Assembly (NCBI GenBank): GCA_018398805.1
Contig: JAGFBZ010000697.1
Location: 558,001 to 622,000, forward strand
Source of the DNA: Hirundichthys speculiger
Lineage: Eukaryota; Chordata; Actinopteri; Beloniformes; Exocoetidae
DNA: 64,000 nt
Direction: 5' to 3'
Part shown: one piece after another, positions 1-11,009 of the stretch
How the letters are laid out: each line of letters begins with the position of its first letter
Numbering within the stretch: position 1 is the first letter of the stretch
Program-made: the position numbers and the translations under genes
The notes under the pieces: generated by a model
What the model saw: only the letters and a program-made list of their open reading frames with translations
What the model was told of the DNA's origin: nothing
Databases searched by the model: none

Positions 1-366
1 TGCCATTGTTGCAACGAAATGATCTGTGCGAGCTAACTTGATTTCTGGCTTTCAAAAAGCAACGTTGTGTCCGCTCACCTGCTTGCCAGAGCTGTGGGGT
101 TTTTTCGAGTAACGAAACTGTGAATGCGCAAGATGGGGGGTGAGGGGTGGGTGGGGGTGCATTAATATTAATTAACGTATTAGGTAGCCAATAAATGTAA
201 AGATGATCAGTACATTGATTGGTCAGAGTTTTCCTCTGATTACACCCTCTATACTGGACCAAAACGTTTTTTTTTTTTTTGCAAACATTCTATTTTAGTG
301 GGTGTGAAAAAGGTTTTTAGGCAATATTGTAAAAAATGTTGCAAAAAAAGATCTCCCACCCTACCT
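1..366 (-). repeat. Dispersed repeat, copy A (inverted relative to copy B at 23341)
   Basis: Read on the minus strand, this stretch matches the plus strand of 23341-23600: a start like GGTGGGGTAGGTGTTG, then a stretch reading ACAATATTGCCTGAAAAC, the phrase AACGTTTTGGTCCAGT followed by a GAGGGT box, then CTCTGACCAATCAA, and finally a C-rich run of CCCACCC units. Similarity fades beyond the C-rich run, towards position 1. No coding capacity or clear terminal inverted repeat is visible. The family is unclassified here; it could be a SINE-like or non-autonomous DNA element. Confidence 0.75.
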
Positions 367-2539
367 TTTTTTTTTTAAAAAAAAGAACAAATTCACAAAA
401 GCAAAAACCAACACAAAAGGATGAATGAATGGATGTGTCTGTTACATTTTTCATTGGTGCATATTGCTGAAATAAATAGTTCTTCTGTTTTACAGCTAAA
501 AGCAGCACAGAGAACCTTTTTTTTTTAAAGCTTAGTCTGTACCTCTGTGGGTGCAGCGGTTAAGTCTGTTTTACAATGCTGTCCAAGATTGAGTTTCTTT
601 GTTGCTTCTGCCATGATGTGCACTGTAGCTGTGGGAGGTACTTTCATCATTGCTGATGTATGACATAATTATAAGTTACGTTAAAATGACAATATATTGC
701 TAACAAAATATAATTCCTTTTGTTCAACAATTAACATGTTGTTATTTCTGGAATTTTCAAGTCAAATATTTTATGCAATGTGTAAGATACTTGATTTTTC
801 ACAAATCTCAGCTTTTTTAAAAAAAAAAGTATTATATTTATAAGAACGGAGGAGGAAAAAGTTACAACAAAGAGAAAAGTACCAGCACAAAATGTTGATC
901 TAAAAACTGACATCATTAGATATATGGCTGATTGTTGTGTTTTACACAGCCTGTGACCTAGTCTGCTGTTGATCTTCCTTTTTTTTTTTTTGCATTTGTT
1001 CAAAAGCAGGATTTCATTTAAAATGACAATAAGCATTGACTCCAACAGCAACATTTTCGACTCAGTCAAGCATATCCCAACATGAGGCAAAGACATTATC
1101 CAGGATGTTAAAGATGTATGATCAAATATTATTTCGGGCAAACATTACCTAACAGTCTGATTTTAGATTTGTCCAAAAATTTTAGTTTTTGAGCTTTTTC
1201 TTATTTAATACCAGTGGGGTCTGGTCAAAACAAGAATATCCAACATATTTATTTTTGAGAGAAGAAGTTTGCAACAGGTCTTGGTCAGTTGGCTAACAAT
1301 TCAACTCATTAATCACACTTATTATCAATTAATCAAAACACAAGTGAATACATTTTTAAATGGAAAAAAATGAAAATGTTATCCTGAGTAATTTCACAAC
1401 ATGTTTTTTGTTGTTAATCAGTTGATGGTCAGTGAATGTCTATGGTTCTTGGGGTGAAACAACTGTAAATGTCTTGTAAAAGACTCAGCACTGCACCAAC
1501 AGGAATCTATTCCCTTTTTATTCGCTAAAGTAAAATTAGGGATAGCAAGCTTTCTAACAGGGTGCAGGTGAACTGATACCAAACACTTATAGATGGTTCA
1601 CAAGCAAAAATAACAGCACACAATTAAGTGTGCCAAATTAAGTGGGAGGATTTGGTTTGTTGCACAGGCAGAGAGAAATAACATTTTGAACGAACCCAAA
1701 TTAGATGGCTCCCCACCACCCCCACCCACCAACACAAAAAAATAACTAAAAAAATAGATAAATACATAAATAAATAATTAACAACACTAAAGCAATTTAA
1801 CACTAACACGGAGTCTCTGTCTCTCAGAAGACAGCGTACCTCTTGCCCCCATCTGTCTTTCTCTGTTCAGCTCAGCTTTAATTATCAGCTTGCTGCTACA
1901 GACATTGAGTAACCACTCCTGACAACCAGGTGTGAAATGACAGGGACGCACACACAAACACACACACCCAACCACAATTTAACAGAATGCACACCATCAT
2001 ATGCTTTCATAAAAAAAAAAATAAATAAACAATGAGACACGCAGGGAAATATGAAATTAAGACTCCCTCTGTCACACACATACAAACAGTTCTTTTTCAA
2101 TCAAAGGAGTGGAAGCTGCAAACACTGATGCCAATATTGCAGGCTGTTTGGAAATGAGAGCGGGGGTTAGTGGGGATTAATTACAGGTGCAAAGTAAAAA
2201 CTGCAAAGAGGAATAATGGTAGGATAGGAAGAAAATACAGATTGACTCAAGATGAGGTGGATGAGCTCAAAGTGTTTGGGCCACCATGTGTTACAATTAC
2301 AAAGAAAGGCCCGACATCCAGCAAAGCCTGGCCACATGGATTTTGAGAAAAAAGAAACCTCAAAATGACTCAAACCCCCAGCAGGCTTTGCAGGACTCAT
2401 TATTTTACAACCAGGTGTAAAGATGATGTCACTGTCTTCTCGTTACGCATTGATCCCCAAAACCGAGCAGGGGTCCCTACTGATAAGCAGCAACTTTGGC
2501 CAGTGTTAGTGGGGCTCCATCTCTTTTTTTTGTAAGCAC
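367..2539. other. AT-rich sequence, no gene recognised
   Basis: Several poly-A and poly-T tracts and a short CA run near 1950-1972 are the only obvious structure. Open frames of 61-136 codons here have low-complexity, intron-like composition and match no family I know. I see no transposon ends. Confidence 0.6.
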
Positions 2540-2919
2540 ACACTACTATGGAGTTCGAGCATGTAGTTAACATGTGTCTTCAGTAGCAAAAGACTCCACA
2601 GTTTTTCTTTTCTCTTGAGGGGTTTATTAAACTTTTCTTGAGGTTACAATGAAAATAAAACTGTGTACAAATCCAAACTTAAACGATTAAATAGCTATTA
2701 GGCACGGTTAAAAAACTAGTGTGCTCTCCTCGCCTCCATAGTCCTAACAGAATAAAAAACACACGCACACATCAAGTTATGCACATCTTAGCCAATAAGA
2801 AAAGAACAGTTATGATTAACCAATAGGCATTCTCATCAGCTCAACTATATATAAATTCAACAAATCTAAATTATTAATCACATTGTGTGCACTATACAAA
2901 ATGGCTCTAACAGCCAGAG

Positions 2920-2927
2920 TATAAATA
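2920..2927 (+). promoter_or_regulatory. TATA box candidate (TATAAATA)
   Basis: TATAAATA is followed about 30 bases later by a pyrimidine-rich CTCTCACTCTCTCT stretch and then by sequence more GC- and CpG-rich than its surroundings, to about 3530. The layout resembles a core promoter, or the promoter of a retroelement LTR running from about 2540 to 3530, with TTTATTAAAC near 2622 as a possible antisense polyadenylation signal. No LTR ends or target duplication could be fixed. Chance occurrence in AT-rich DNA is quite possible. Confidence 0.25.
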
Positions 2928-3363
2928 CCAGCAGCCTCCCTTCCTCTCACTCTCTCTGGCCCTCTGACCATTTGCTCTACCTTAGACCTGTAAGGGCCCC
3001 GCTGATCACTGAACAACAAAGCATGGCCTACAGTGACCAAGCACTCAGCCTTCTATGAACTACGGAGGTACAGCAACTCTGGCATCTCCACTCTCCCAGT
3101 TCCTTCTTAGAGTAACCAGCCAAAGGTCTGCATCCCCCGGCACCTTTGAAGAAGCCCTCTTGTTTGGCAAGAACAACCACACATCTTATCTGGCCGTGAT
3201 GCATCAGGAGTAACCTGCCAACGTATGGAAGCACTGAAGCTGCAGAAACAGCACCCGTGAGCACCCCGATGCGTCAGCAGCCTCAGGCCGGCCCAGGAAG
3301 GAAAACAGCCCAGCCGCTGTTGCTGCATCAACGTTACATCTCTTCAGCAACCAGAAGAAGAGA

Positions 3364-3369
<6 letters not shown>

Positions 3370-3394
<25 letters not shown>
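3370..3394 (+). repeat. (GA)n microsatellite
   Basis: An uninterrupted GA run of about 25 bases. It produces the Glu-Arg repeat seen in the overlapping open frame at 3257-3523, which is therefore not good evidence for a gene. Confidence 0.95.
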
Positions 3395-3530
3395 CGCTCC
3401 TGGCTGTCACCGGAGAGTATATTTCAACCCGGGACAGGGTTGAAATATCTAACCAGCTCAGATTTCCACAGACATCACAACACCACCGATCACTACCAGA
3501 GTGATGCATGTAAGCGGCTGTAAAGTCAGG

Positions 3531-5006
3531 AAAGAGTTCAGTGAAGTGCAGATTTTAGTTGGGAAAGATGGGTTAGAAAGAAGTGCTTTCAAATCAAAAA
3601 AGATTCATACAAAGGGTTTTTTTTGTGGACTGATGAAACTAAATGACAAAAAAAAGAAAAAAAAACTACATCATTTGGTAATGGGAATAACTATCTTTGC
3701 GCTAGCAGTTATGTTGTAGTAACTTGGAGTTCTCTTTCTCTACAGCACTGGAGTAAACGAAAAAAAACGTAAGATGAACAGGTGAAGTTTTTGAAAATTA
3801 TGTGCTTGTACAACAAAAAGAAAACAGAAGCAACCATCACTTTGGTTACCAGAATGAAGAGTCCCAGCTCTGGGCTATGGGCTATGGAAAGATATGCATT
3901 TATACAGCCTAAAGAATAGACTAAGTTTATTGAACATTTTGCAGGGAAGGCTGCTCTCTCCAGAGAAAAGAATTTATTTAAGCCTAAACAAATGTTTGTG
4001 GTGCATAAAGCTAATCAAGTTATTTTTCCCCTCAAAACTTATCAAATAGGAACTGAAAGCAAAAGCAAAAATATGCTAAACTGTAAAGGAAAAAAAACTT
4101 GGAGTTAAAAGTCCTTTGCCTGTGGAAAACTACAATTACTCTGTCCCAGTCTTAGCAGTGGATTTGGCAGATCTTTACATCTTATTATTGAGGATATGTC
4201 CTTCTATGGCAAAAAATAATTTAAAAAAAATGTACATTCATCATGGCTAAAAAGCAACATACCTGTCCATCAGAGGCATCACAACCATTACATCTGAAGG
4301 GAAGAATCTGGATCACCCCCACATTTATCATGTAAATATATTAGTCCACCCAGCACTGTTTCTATTGCTTAACCAAATAATCCATTCCACTTGATCGATA
4401 AGAGAATAGAACACCACTGAAAGTTGACTTCTACAACCTACCTACCTACAACAATTTACCACACACAAGCATAAACAAAGGTAGTTTAGAACCTAGTTGA
4501 TCAGCCGTCTCTGGCATAAAGTATATGACTGAAGTTAACCAGCAGCGCAGGCTGCTTAAAACTGGAGGAGGTAAAACCAGTCACATTACCATCTCACAAT
4601 GTCCAGTTTTTGCTAAAACCATATTATTTTGTTACATTACCTCAAACCTAGTTCTATGTCACATTAATTAATGTTAAAATCAACCAAGGAATCAAAAATT
4701 TGTACTCAGCTTTATCTGTTTACTTTAAGTTACAGCACTACAGATTGGTAGGCTTTTTTGTTTTTGATATTTTGGCTGATGATCAGTTGTTTGCAATTTC
4801 TGCTGCCTTCCAAGACACAATGGACATGAAGCGATTCTTTAAAAACCCACAGAAAGTAAGTCACACTTTCTCCACAGTATGTTTTTTTTTTCTCCCTATG
4901 GAAAGGTTAGCACAATTAGCTGGCTAGTCTTTGAATCAAGTGGTTACTTACAGGTTAAAGCAGGTGTTTAACAACCTTTAAAAATGCCCCAGAATGCAGG
5001 AAATGG
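3531..5006. other. AT-rich sequence, no gene recognised
   Basis: I see no coding exon or transposon ends in this stretch. The open frame at 4700-4927 has no recognisable domain. Confidence 0.55.
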
Positions 5007-5269
5007 CATCCATCCATCCATAAACTCCGCTAAATTCAGGTTGCAGGGCAGCAGCTTCAGCAAAGAGGCCCAGTCCTCCCTTTCCCCAGCCACCTGCAGG
5101 TTCCTAGGCCAGCTGAGAAATATAGGGCCCGCCCGATCGTAAACCTCCCGCTAGCTAGATCGCAAGATACTGAGTTTGCAGAAAGCGCAACCCGCATGTC
5201 GGCACATAAAAGAGCGCGTCCAAATGGCATAATTGTGCATCCACCTGGTCACATGTGGACGTGCACAAA

Positions 5270-5700
5270 CGGCTCTGCCTCTCGATTACGCATCACCGTA
5301 TTACTTGCATACGTTTTTATTCTCTTGAGATCAGAGGATGTCTGGTCAGCAGTTGTGGTGGATGTGGGAATAGTCACGGCCAGACACGTCAGTCTGTACA
5401 GCTGTGGCATGATCTCATTCAGATGTTTGCTGTGGAGGAAAGGAGGAGATCACAGAACTCTGTTGTGGAGTTTCTTGTACTGTGTGTCTATCCCTCTGAC
5501 CCTCTCCTTGCGCTCGGAGCACCTGAGATGCGCTCAGTGGTAGAAAGTAGATGTCATCATGCCTGTTCCTCTGGCTCAATGCTCATCCAATGCTTCGTTC
5601 TGCAGTATTTTTAAAAAGCACATCAGCTGCGCCAGGACGTCTTGGTGCGTCTTGGCGCAGCTGTGTGCACAGCAGCTCCCGGCTGAGAATATGTTCTCGC
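5270..5700 (-). pseudogene. hAT transposase relic with C-terminal dimerisation region
   Basis: Minus-strand translation of about 5290-5420 contains QLYRLTCLAVTIPTSTTTAD followed by LKRIKTYASNT. This is the pattern of the hAT C-terminal dimerisation domain, in which a TIPxSxxxAERSFSxLKRIKTYxR-like stretch is typical. Here the usual Glu-Arg pair is replaced (ADQTSSD). Upstream, about 5600-5660, AQLMCFLK-like residues match the second copy at 52777-53210. Frameshifts and stops separate the pieces. It may be what remains of the transposase of the surrounding GGGCCC element or an older independent insertion. Shared sequence with the 53 kb copy extends to about 5705 (both contain CTGAGAATATGTTC). 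Confidence 0.6.
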
Positions 5701-5789
5701 GTCTCTGCCTGAGCGTGTTTACCGGGAGCGCACCAACTATCTGGGACTTTCAGGTAGCCGATAGGAATTGTCTGTGTAAGAATATTTTT

Positions 5790-6191
5790 ACCTCCGCCAA
5801 GGACGTAATGTTTTTGCCGGCGTTTATTTGTCTGTTTGTCTGTCTGTGTACAAGATAACTCAAAATGTTATAGATGGATTTTGAGGAAATCTTCAGGAGT
5901 TGTCAGAAATGTGAAAAGAAAAAACTGATTTCATTTTGGCTGTGAACCGGAAGAAATCCTGGATTCTGGATCACTTTCAAATGTTCGATAACATTGCGGT
6001 TAATGGGGCCGGAAATTTTGTTTCTCAATATCTTCGTTAATTATTGCCCAAAACTCATTAAATTTCTCTCAGTGATTGAAAATGGGAACCTTTATCAAAT
6101 TTCAGAGGCTGATCCGGATCTGATCCAGAAAGTGGATTTTATCGCAATCTATAAATCGCTATATGGGAGAACTGTTGTGCTTGGCGGAGGT
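5790..6191 (+). mobile_element. MITE with ACCTCCGCCAAG terminal inverted repeats, copy 1
   Basis: The left end ACCTCCGCCAAGG and the right end CTTGGCGGAGGT are inverted repeats. A TCTG/TTTG-rich tract follows the left end, then sequence reading AAAATGTTATAGATGGATTT. A second copy lies at 60519-60904 in opposite orientation and matches along its length. The open frame 5994-6272 is element sequence and not a gene. The family is common in fish; I cannot assign its superfamily from the ends alone. Confidence 0.85.
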
Positions 6192-6344
6192 CTGTGTTCT
6201 CTGAGTGCTTTTCTAGTTAAGAAAAGCTTTCCTGGAAGCTCACTGGCTCTTTTTTTCCGAGCAGTTTGTTGAAACTTCTTCGAGTATTAAAAAAAATTAT
6301 TAAATCATTTGCTCCACATTAGTGAGAACAGGTTAGGTATATAT

Positions 6345-7632
6345 TAGGGCTGTCAATTTCTCAAAATAATTAATCAGATTAATCGCATGACTGTCAATAG
6401 TTAATCATGATTAATCACAAATTAATCGCATATTTCTATCTGTTCTAAATCTACCTTATACAGATCTTTTTCAAGTTGTATTACTCTGATTAATTCGAGT
6501 CCTGACTAAAACCAGGAAATATGACCATATTAGTCCAGTCCTGAGGTCTCTGGCTTCCTGTCACTCAGAGAATAGACTTTAAAACAGCTCTACTTGTGTT
6601 CAAGTCTCTTCATGGCCCCAAAGTCCGTCTCTGACATGTTAGAGCCATATGAACCAACCTGGACTCTGAGAACATCTGAGTGGTCTCCTGCTGGTGTCCA
6701 GAGTCAGGACTAAACAAGGTGAAGCTGCATTTCAGTTTTATGCTCCTAAAATCTGGAACAGTCTTCCAGAAGATGTGAGACAGACCTGAACTCTGACAAT
6801 GTTCAGATCCAGACTGAAAACAGTTCTGTTTAGATGTGAAGATGATGACTGGAAGGATTTTATCTGCACTGTTCATTTTTAATTTAATTAATTAATTTTT
6901 TTCTTAATTAATTTTATTTATTATTGATTATTTTTATGCTTGTATGGAATGATTCTATTTGCCTTCTTGTGATTTTATGCATCTGTAAAGCACTTTGAAT
7001 TGCCTTGTGTACAAATTGTGCTCTACAAATAAAGTTGACTTGCCTAATATGGGAGTACACAAATGCTTGCCTTATGCAAAACAAATGCATGTTTATTTAT
7101 TGCTACAATGCCAAATCCATTATATATTATATATATGTAAATACTCAATATTTTCTCTTATGTTCTTCATACAAAATATTTTCGTGGTTTGCTTCAAACG
7201 AGGGGGGGGGTGGTCTCTGCATCAGCGCTCTGATTAGCCGACAAGTGATATTTCAGTAGTCGGGACTCCGGTGGTAACTAAATTCACATCGACAGCAAAC
7301 ACAAACAACATTTATCTTGTGGAGTTAGCCATCAGGCAAGGTTTTGAAGCTGAACTTACCATTCAAAATAGTATCTTTTGTATCCACGGTTTGTTTACGT
7401 CTGCCTGTCTGCGGCATGGCCGTCGACGTCAGTGCATGGCTTCCTGTTTTGACAAACTACGGAGGACTACAGGACTACAACTACGGTGGGGCCCGAGGCT
7501 CATTAAACCTACTCTCCTCTCTACTATTGTACATCAAATGGCCAGGCGCGTTAATCGCGCGTTAAAAAAATTAGTTGCATTAAAATTATTTTGCGTTAAT
7601 CACGCGTTAACGCGTTAACTTTGACAGCCCTA
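6345..7632. mobile_element. Non-autonomous hAT element with exact 8 bp target duplication
   Basis: The ends are TAGGGCTGTCAA and TTGACAGCCCTA. The octamer GTATATAT lies on both sides (6337-6344 and 7633-7640), as expected for hAT insertion. Subterminal sequence is rich in TTAATCGCG/GTTAACGCG words that can pair between the two ends. There is no transposase. The body is interrupted at about 6492-7044 by an L2-like LINE tail. A 49 bp end of a related element (TAGGGCTGGGCAA) sits at 38316. Confidence 0.93.
6492..7044 (+). pseudogene. L2-clade LINE 3' fragment (reverse transcriptase C-terminus and tail)
   Basis: Around 6608-6760 the plus strand encodes, in broken frames, APKSVSDML.EPYEP..TLRTS, the pattern at the C-terminus of fish L2/Maui-like LINE reverse transcriptases. 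The 3' untranslated end reads TGTAAAGCACTTTGAATTGC and closes with AATAAAGTTGACTTGCC, a standard L2-type terminus. The hAT sequence on either side is continuous when this piece is removed, so it was inserted into the hAT element. It is heavily 5'-truncated, and no clear target duplication was found. Confidence 0.75.
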
Positions 7633-8025
7633 GTATATATCAGTGCAGAGGTGGGGGAGGAAGGAAGAGGAGGAAAATCTACAGCAGAGTTCCAGACAAG
7701 CAGCCCATGAGAGCTGCTCCGATCTTGATGAAAAGACGCTCCATAGCGGTTTGCGGGTAGCAGCTTTAGGGAAGCGGAAGATTGTTAATAGCGGGTAGCG
7801 CAACCTGCTCTTAAAGGCAATGGCTACTGACGCACTGATTGGTTAAACAGGTGGAGAACACCCTAACCACTCCCATGCATAATATATACATAATATAGCG
7901 GTTAGCGCAGGTAAGATCGCGGGTTTAGGGAGGTGGAAGATCGCGTTTTTTGCAGGAGAACGCCCCTCCCACTACCCGCTATCCCTTAATGGCGGCTTTA
8001 GGAGGTTTGGCGGAAGATCGGGCCC

Positions 8026-9343
8026 ATAATCTCTCCAACATGTCCTTGGTCTTCCCTGGGGCCTCCTCCTGGTGGAACATGCCCAGAACACCACACAAAG
8101 GAGGTATCCAGGGGCATCCTCTCTATATCCTGGAACCACTTCAACTGGCGGTGAAGGAACAGTAGCTCTACATCAAGTCCCTCCCGGATGACTGAACCTA
8201 TCATTCTATCTCTAAGGGAGAGTCCATCCACCCTGTGGAAAAAAATAATTTCAGTCGCTTGAGCTCATTCTCTCAGTCTTTACCCACAGTTCGTAACTGG
8301 GTGGGAACAAAGATTGACTGGTAAACAGAGAGCTTTGCGTTTTGGCTCAACTCTCTCTTCACCACAACAGACTAGTACAAAGTCTACATTACTGCAGATG
8401 CTGCACCAATCCACCAGTCAATCTCCTGCTCCATTCTTTTCTCACTCGTGAGAGGTAGGTACTTAAACTCCTCCACTTGAGGCAGAACCTCATCCACAAC
8501 CCAAAGAGGACATTCTGCCCTTTTCTGACTTAGAACTATGTTCTCAGATTTGGAGGTGGTGATTCTCATCCCTGCCACTTCACACTCAGCTACGAACTGC
8601 TCCAGTGAGAGCTGAAGGTCCCCACTCGAAGAAGCCAACAGGACCATGACATCTGCAAAAGTCAAAGCGGTGATCTTGAGGTCATCAAACCGGAACCCCT
8701 CCACATCCGGGCTGCGCATTAAAATTCTGTCCTTTAAGGTTATGAACAGAATATTTGACAAAGGGTAGCCCTGATGGAGTCAACTCTCACTGAAACTCAC
8801 TGAAAATGAATCTGACTTACAAACAGCAATGATATTCAAACTCTCACTCCATTTGTACAGGGACTGGGTGGCTCAAGGACCTAGTACCCCATACTCCTGA
8901 AACACCCTCCACAGGACAACCCAAGGGATACGGTCAATTACCTTCTCCAAGTCCATACATGTGCACAGGTTGGGAAAACTGCCATGCTCCCTCCAGAACC
9001 ATAACGAGGGTATAGAGCTGGTCTAGTGTTCCAAGACCAAGACGGAACCTGCATTATTCCTCCTGAATCCGAGATTAGACTGTCAACCAGACTCTCTTCT
9101 CCAACACCCCTGCATAGACCTTACCAGAGCGGCTGAGAAGTCTTATTCCCCTGTAATTGGAACAATCCTTTCAATCCCCCATCTTAAAAAGATGGACGAC
9201 TACCCCACTCTATCAGACCAGAGGTACTGCCCCCGATGTCCATGTGATGTTCAGAGACAACCAAGACAGTCAACCAGTCAACCAAGACAGCCCAACAACA
9301 TCCAGAGCCTTGAGGAACTCAGGGTGGATCTCATCTGATACAC
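8026..9343 (-). pseudogene. Rex3 reverse transcriptase pseudogene
   Basis: Minus-strand frames at 8384-8761 and about 7998-8231 carry the palm and the C-terminal part of a Rex3 reverse transcriptase: DLKITALTFAD, LLASSSGDLQLSLEQF, GMRITTSKSE and LPQVEEFKYL are typical family phrases. The catalytic FADD box reads FADV, so the second aspartate is lost. Near 9270-9340 the sequence encodes DEIHPEFLKALD, a phrase from the N-terminal part of the reverse transcriptase; nothing further 5' is present. Several frame breaks occur. It continues downstream as the Rex3 3' end at 5007-5124, on the other side of the transposon insertion. Confidence 0.85.
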
Positions 9344-9344
9344 A

Positions 9345-9345
9345 C

Positions 9346-9399
<54 letters not shown>

Positions 9400-9452
9400 T
9401 ATATATAATTATATATATATATAAATAAATGTATGTATGTATGTATGTATGT
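9345..9452. repeat. (TA)n plus (GTAT)n microsatellite
   Basis: About 75 bases of alternating TA, with two small interruptions, are followed by ATAAATAAAT and a GTAT run. It starts right at the truncated 5' end of Rex3. Confidence 0.95.
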
Positions 9453-10689
9453 GTACGTCTTCCTGAATTTTCTTCTTTTTTGAGTCAAGAAAGCTGAAAT
9501 TACAGAAAGGGTTTCATAGATTTGGATCTTCATCTGGTCCAAATTTTAAACAACAGAAGATAAACTTGTATTTGTACCTCTCACCAGACTAATAAACTCC
9601 AACTCTAGTTATCCACCTGGAAGCAATGTCTGGGAGAATGAATGCAGCCTGAGAGAGCAGGAGAGCACAATGGCATTTGCTAAAAGTGAATGTAGCACAG
9701 AGAGGTGAGCTCTACTTAGCTCCCTATTGAACACCCACAAAGCCAGAACATATACAGAGGATTTAATTTTACACAACAGTAGAACTTATGGATCTGGAGG
9801 TATTTATCAATCACAACCATTGCTATCAACAGAAGATGGTTTTAAACCTTAAGATAAATGCAAATTCCATTGACACAGATGACTTCGCACAATCAAAATT
9901 GAAGTTAATCATTGTGTTAGCATCAATAATAATGTAGATTTGCTTACATCTTTACCTGACAAACATATATATACATGATAGAAATGACAGATCAGTATTT
10001 ACTCTAATTATTACAAGAATCTTTACAGTTTTGAGTTGGCAAAGATCTAACTTGGCAATTTGCATTTTTAACAAGTATCTTGCATAAAACGTTCATGTAA
10101 ACATGACAGCCCAGTAGAAAACAGTAAACATGTGCACCAGATACTTGTCAGCATGTACCATTATATCAACAACAAAAGAAAATGTCATATTCGTGAGACT
10201 AAGCAGGAGGTTTGATTGAGGCAGGATAAAAAGAGATCAAAATAGAAGTGACCTCACCACTGACAACTGCCACTTTACTTTGTTACTGGTTGATCTTTGC
10301 TGCACTGCAGGTGGTAAGGCAAGTTATGCCTGCTGAAAAATGCATCACTTACCACAAAACTCTCAGTCAATGCAGAAAGCTGCACATACTTCTATTTTCA
10401 CTAATTTCGCATGGCAAGGTATCAGATATATATCCACACTGTGACAACATACCGAAGTTAATCAATGCCAACCTGAAGATCAGAACTAACGATAAAGTGT
10501 CTGAGTCCACCTAGACCTCAATAGATAGGACCTGTTATTGCTGTTATTGATTATTGATAAGTTATTGTAGTGACAAAATGTCGGTTAGAGAGACGTCACT
10601 CGGGCATTAATGAAGGCAGGACAAAACCGGTCCCTGACAACAAGAGCAGTAGACAAGAGTAGAAGGCCAGTCAACCACACCAGAGAGGA
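9453..10689. other. No gene or element recognised
   Basis: The sequence is of mixed composition without visible transposon ends. The open frame 10248-10514 has no domain I recognise. The last part, from about 10560, may already belong to the LINE fragment that follows. Confidence 0.5.
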
Positions 10690-11003
10690 GCCGTAGGCGT
10701 AGACTGCACAAAGATATCCTGGAGACAGTCCACCACATAACAGCAGGGTGTCAGATGCAGGCAGGTCCGGTGTGCATGAAACACCATAACCAAGTTGGAA
10801 TAGTTACTGGAATAGTGCACAGGAACATATGGAAATTATGGGTTGGAAGTCCAATGTCATGATGGGGGAAGGTCGAATGAAGCAGCAAAAAAAATTAAAT
10901 GTGGTATCCAAATTCAGACTGATAAATTGTTAAAGACTAACGAGCTCGACATTGTAGTCAATATACTTCCAAAGAAGATGCTAGTGATAGATGCAGCACC
11001 ACG
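10690..11003 (+). pseudogene. LINE fragment with restriction-like endonuclease region, plus orientation
   Basis: In alternating frames the plus strand encodes LHKDILETVHHITAGC, HHNQVG, VHRNIW and CGIQIQTDKLL, then an LDIVV...MLVIDAA stretch. These are collinear with the C-terminal part of a common vertebrate and fish LINE whose endonuclease motif runs NQPDIVVVDK...VVVDVAxPSD, a PD-(D/E)xK-type site as in the R2/R4/NeSL groups. Stops and frameshifts are frequent. It ends abruptly near 11003, where a second fragment of the same family begins on the other strand. I favour an R4/Rex6-like or R2-like clade but cannot decide. Confidence 0.65.
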
Positions 11004-11009
11004 GCTGCC

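Larger units (their letters stand above)
5125..8025. mobile_element. DNA transposon with GGGCCC terminal inverted repeats, inserted in Rex3
   Basis: The left end begins GGGCCCGCCCGATCGTAAAC and the right end, read inward, begins GGGCCCGATCTTCCGCC; both continue with AAACCTCC nearby. The trinucleotide ATA flanks both ends (5122-5124 and 8026-8028), and removing the element restores a continuous Rex3 sequence, which proves the boundaries. A 3 bp duplication and GGG ends suggest PIF/Harbinger-like, but ATA is not the usual TWA target, so the class stays open. Inside are a hAT transposase relic (5270-5700), a MITE (5790-6191) and a hAT element (6345-7632). Confidence 0.7.
5007..9343 (-). mobile_element. 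Rex3-type (RTE clade) LINE, 5'-truncated and split by a 2.9 kb insertion
   Basis: On the minus strand this is a non-LTR retrotransposon. Its 3' end is the run of CATC units at 5007-5022 (GATG repeats in element orientation), the usual tail of fish Rex3/RTE elements. The element is interrupted at 5125-8025 and resumes at 8026, coding for reverse transcriptase up to about 9343, where it stops at a TA microsatellite; the 5' part with the endonuclease is missing. Near 8757 the phrase GACAAAGGGTAGCCCTG resembles, from memory, a published Rex3 primer site. Multiple stops and frameshifts make it dead. Assignment to RTE/Rex3 is firm from tail and protein; subfamily is not. Confidence 0.85.

Noticed and set aside
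3257..3523. 88-codon frame with a Glu-Arg repeat
   Set aside because: The repeat is the (GA)n microsatellite and the rest has no recognisable domain.
5994..6272. Open frame whose peptide closely resembles that of 60501-60713, as if a conserved small protein
   Set aside because: Both frames lie inside the two copies of one MITE with ACCTCCGCCAAG ends; similarity is explained by shared element DNA.
9157..9542. Overlapping open frames on both strands with Ile-Tyr and Thr-Tyr repeats
   Set aside because: They run from Rex3 sequence into the TA/GTAT microsatellite; only the Rex3 part is meaningful.
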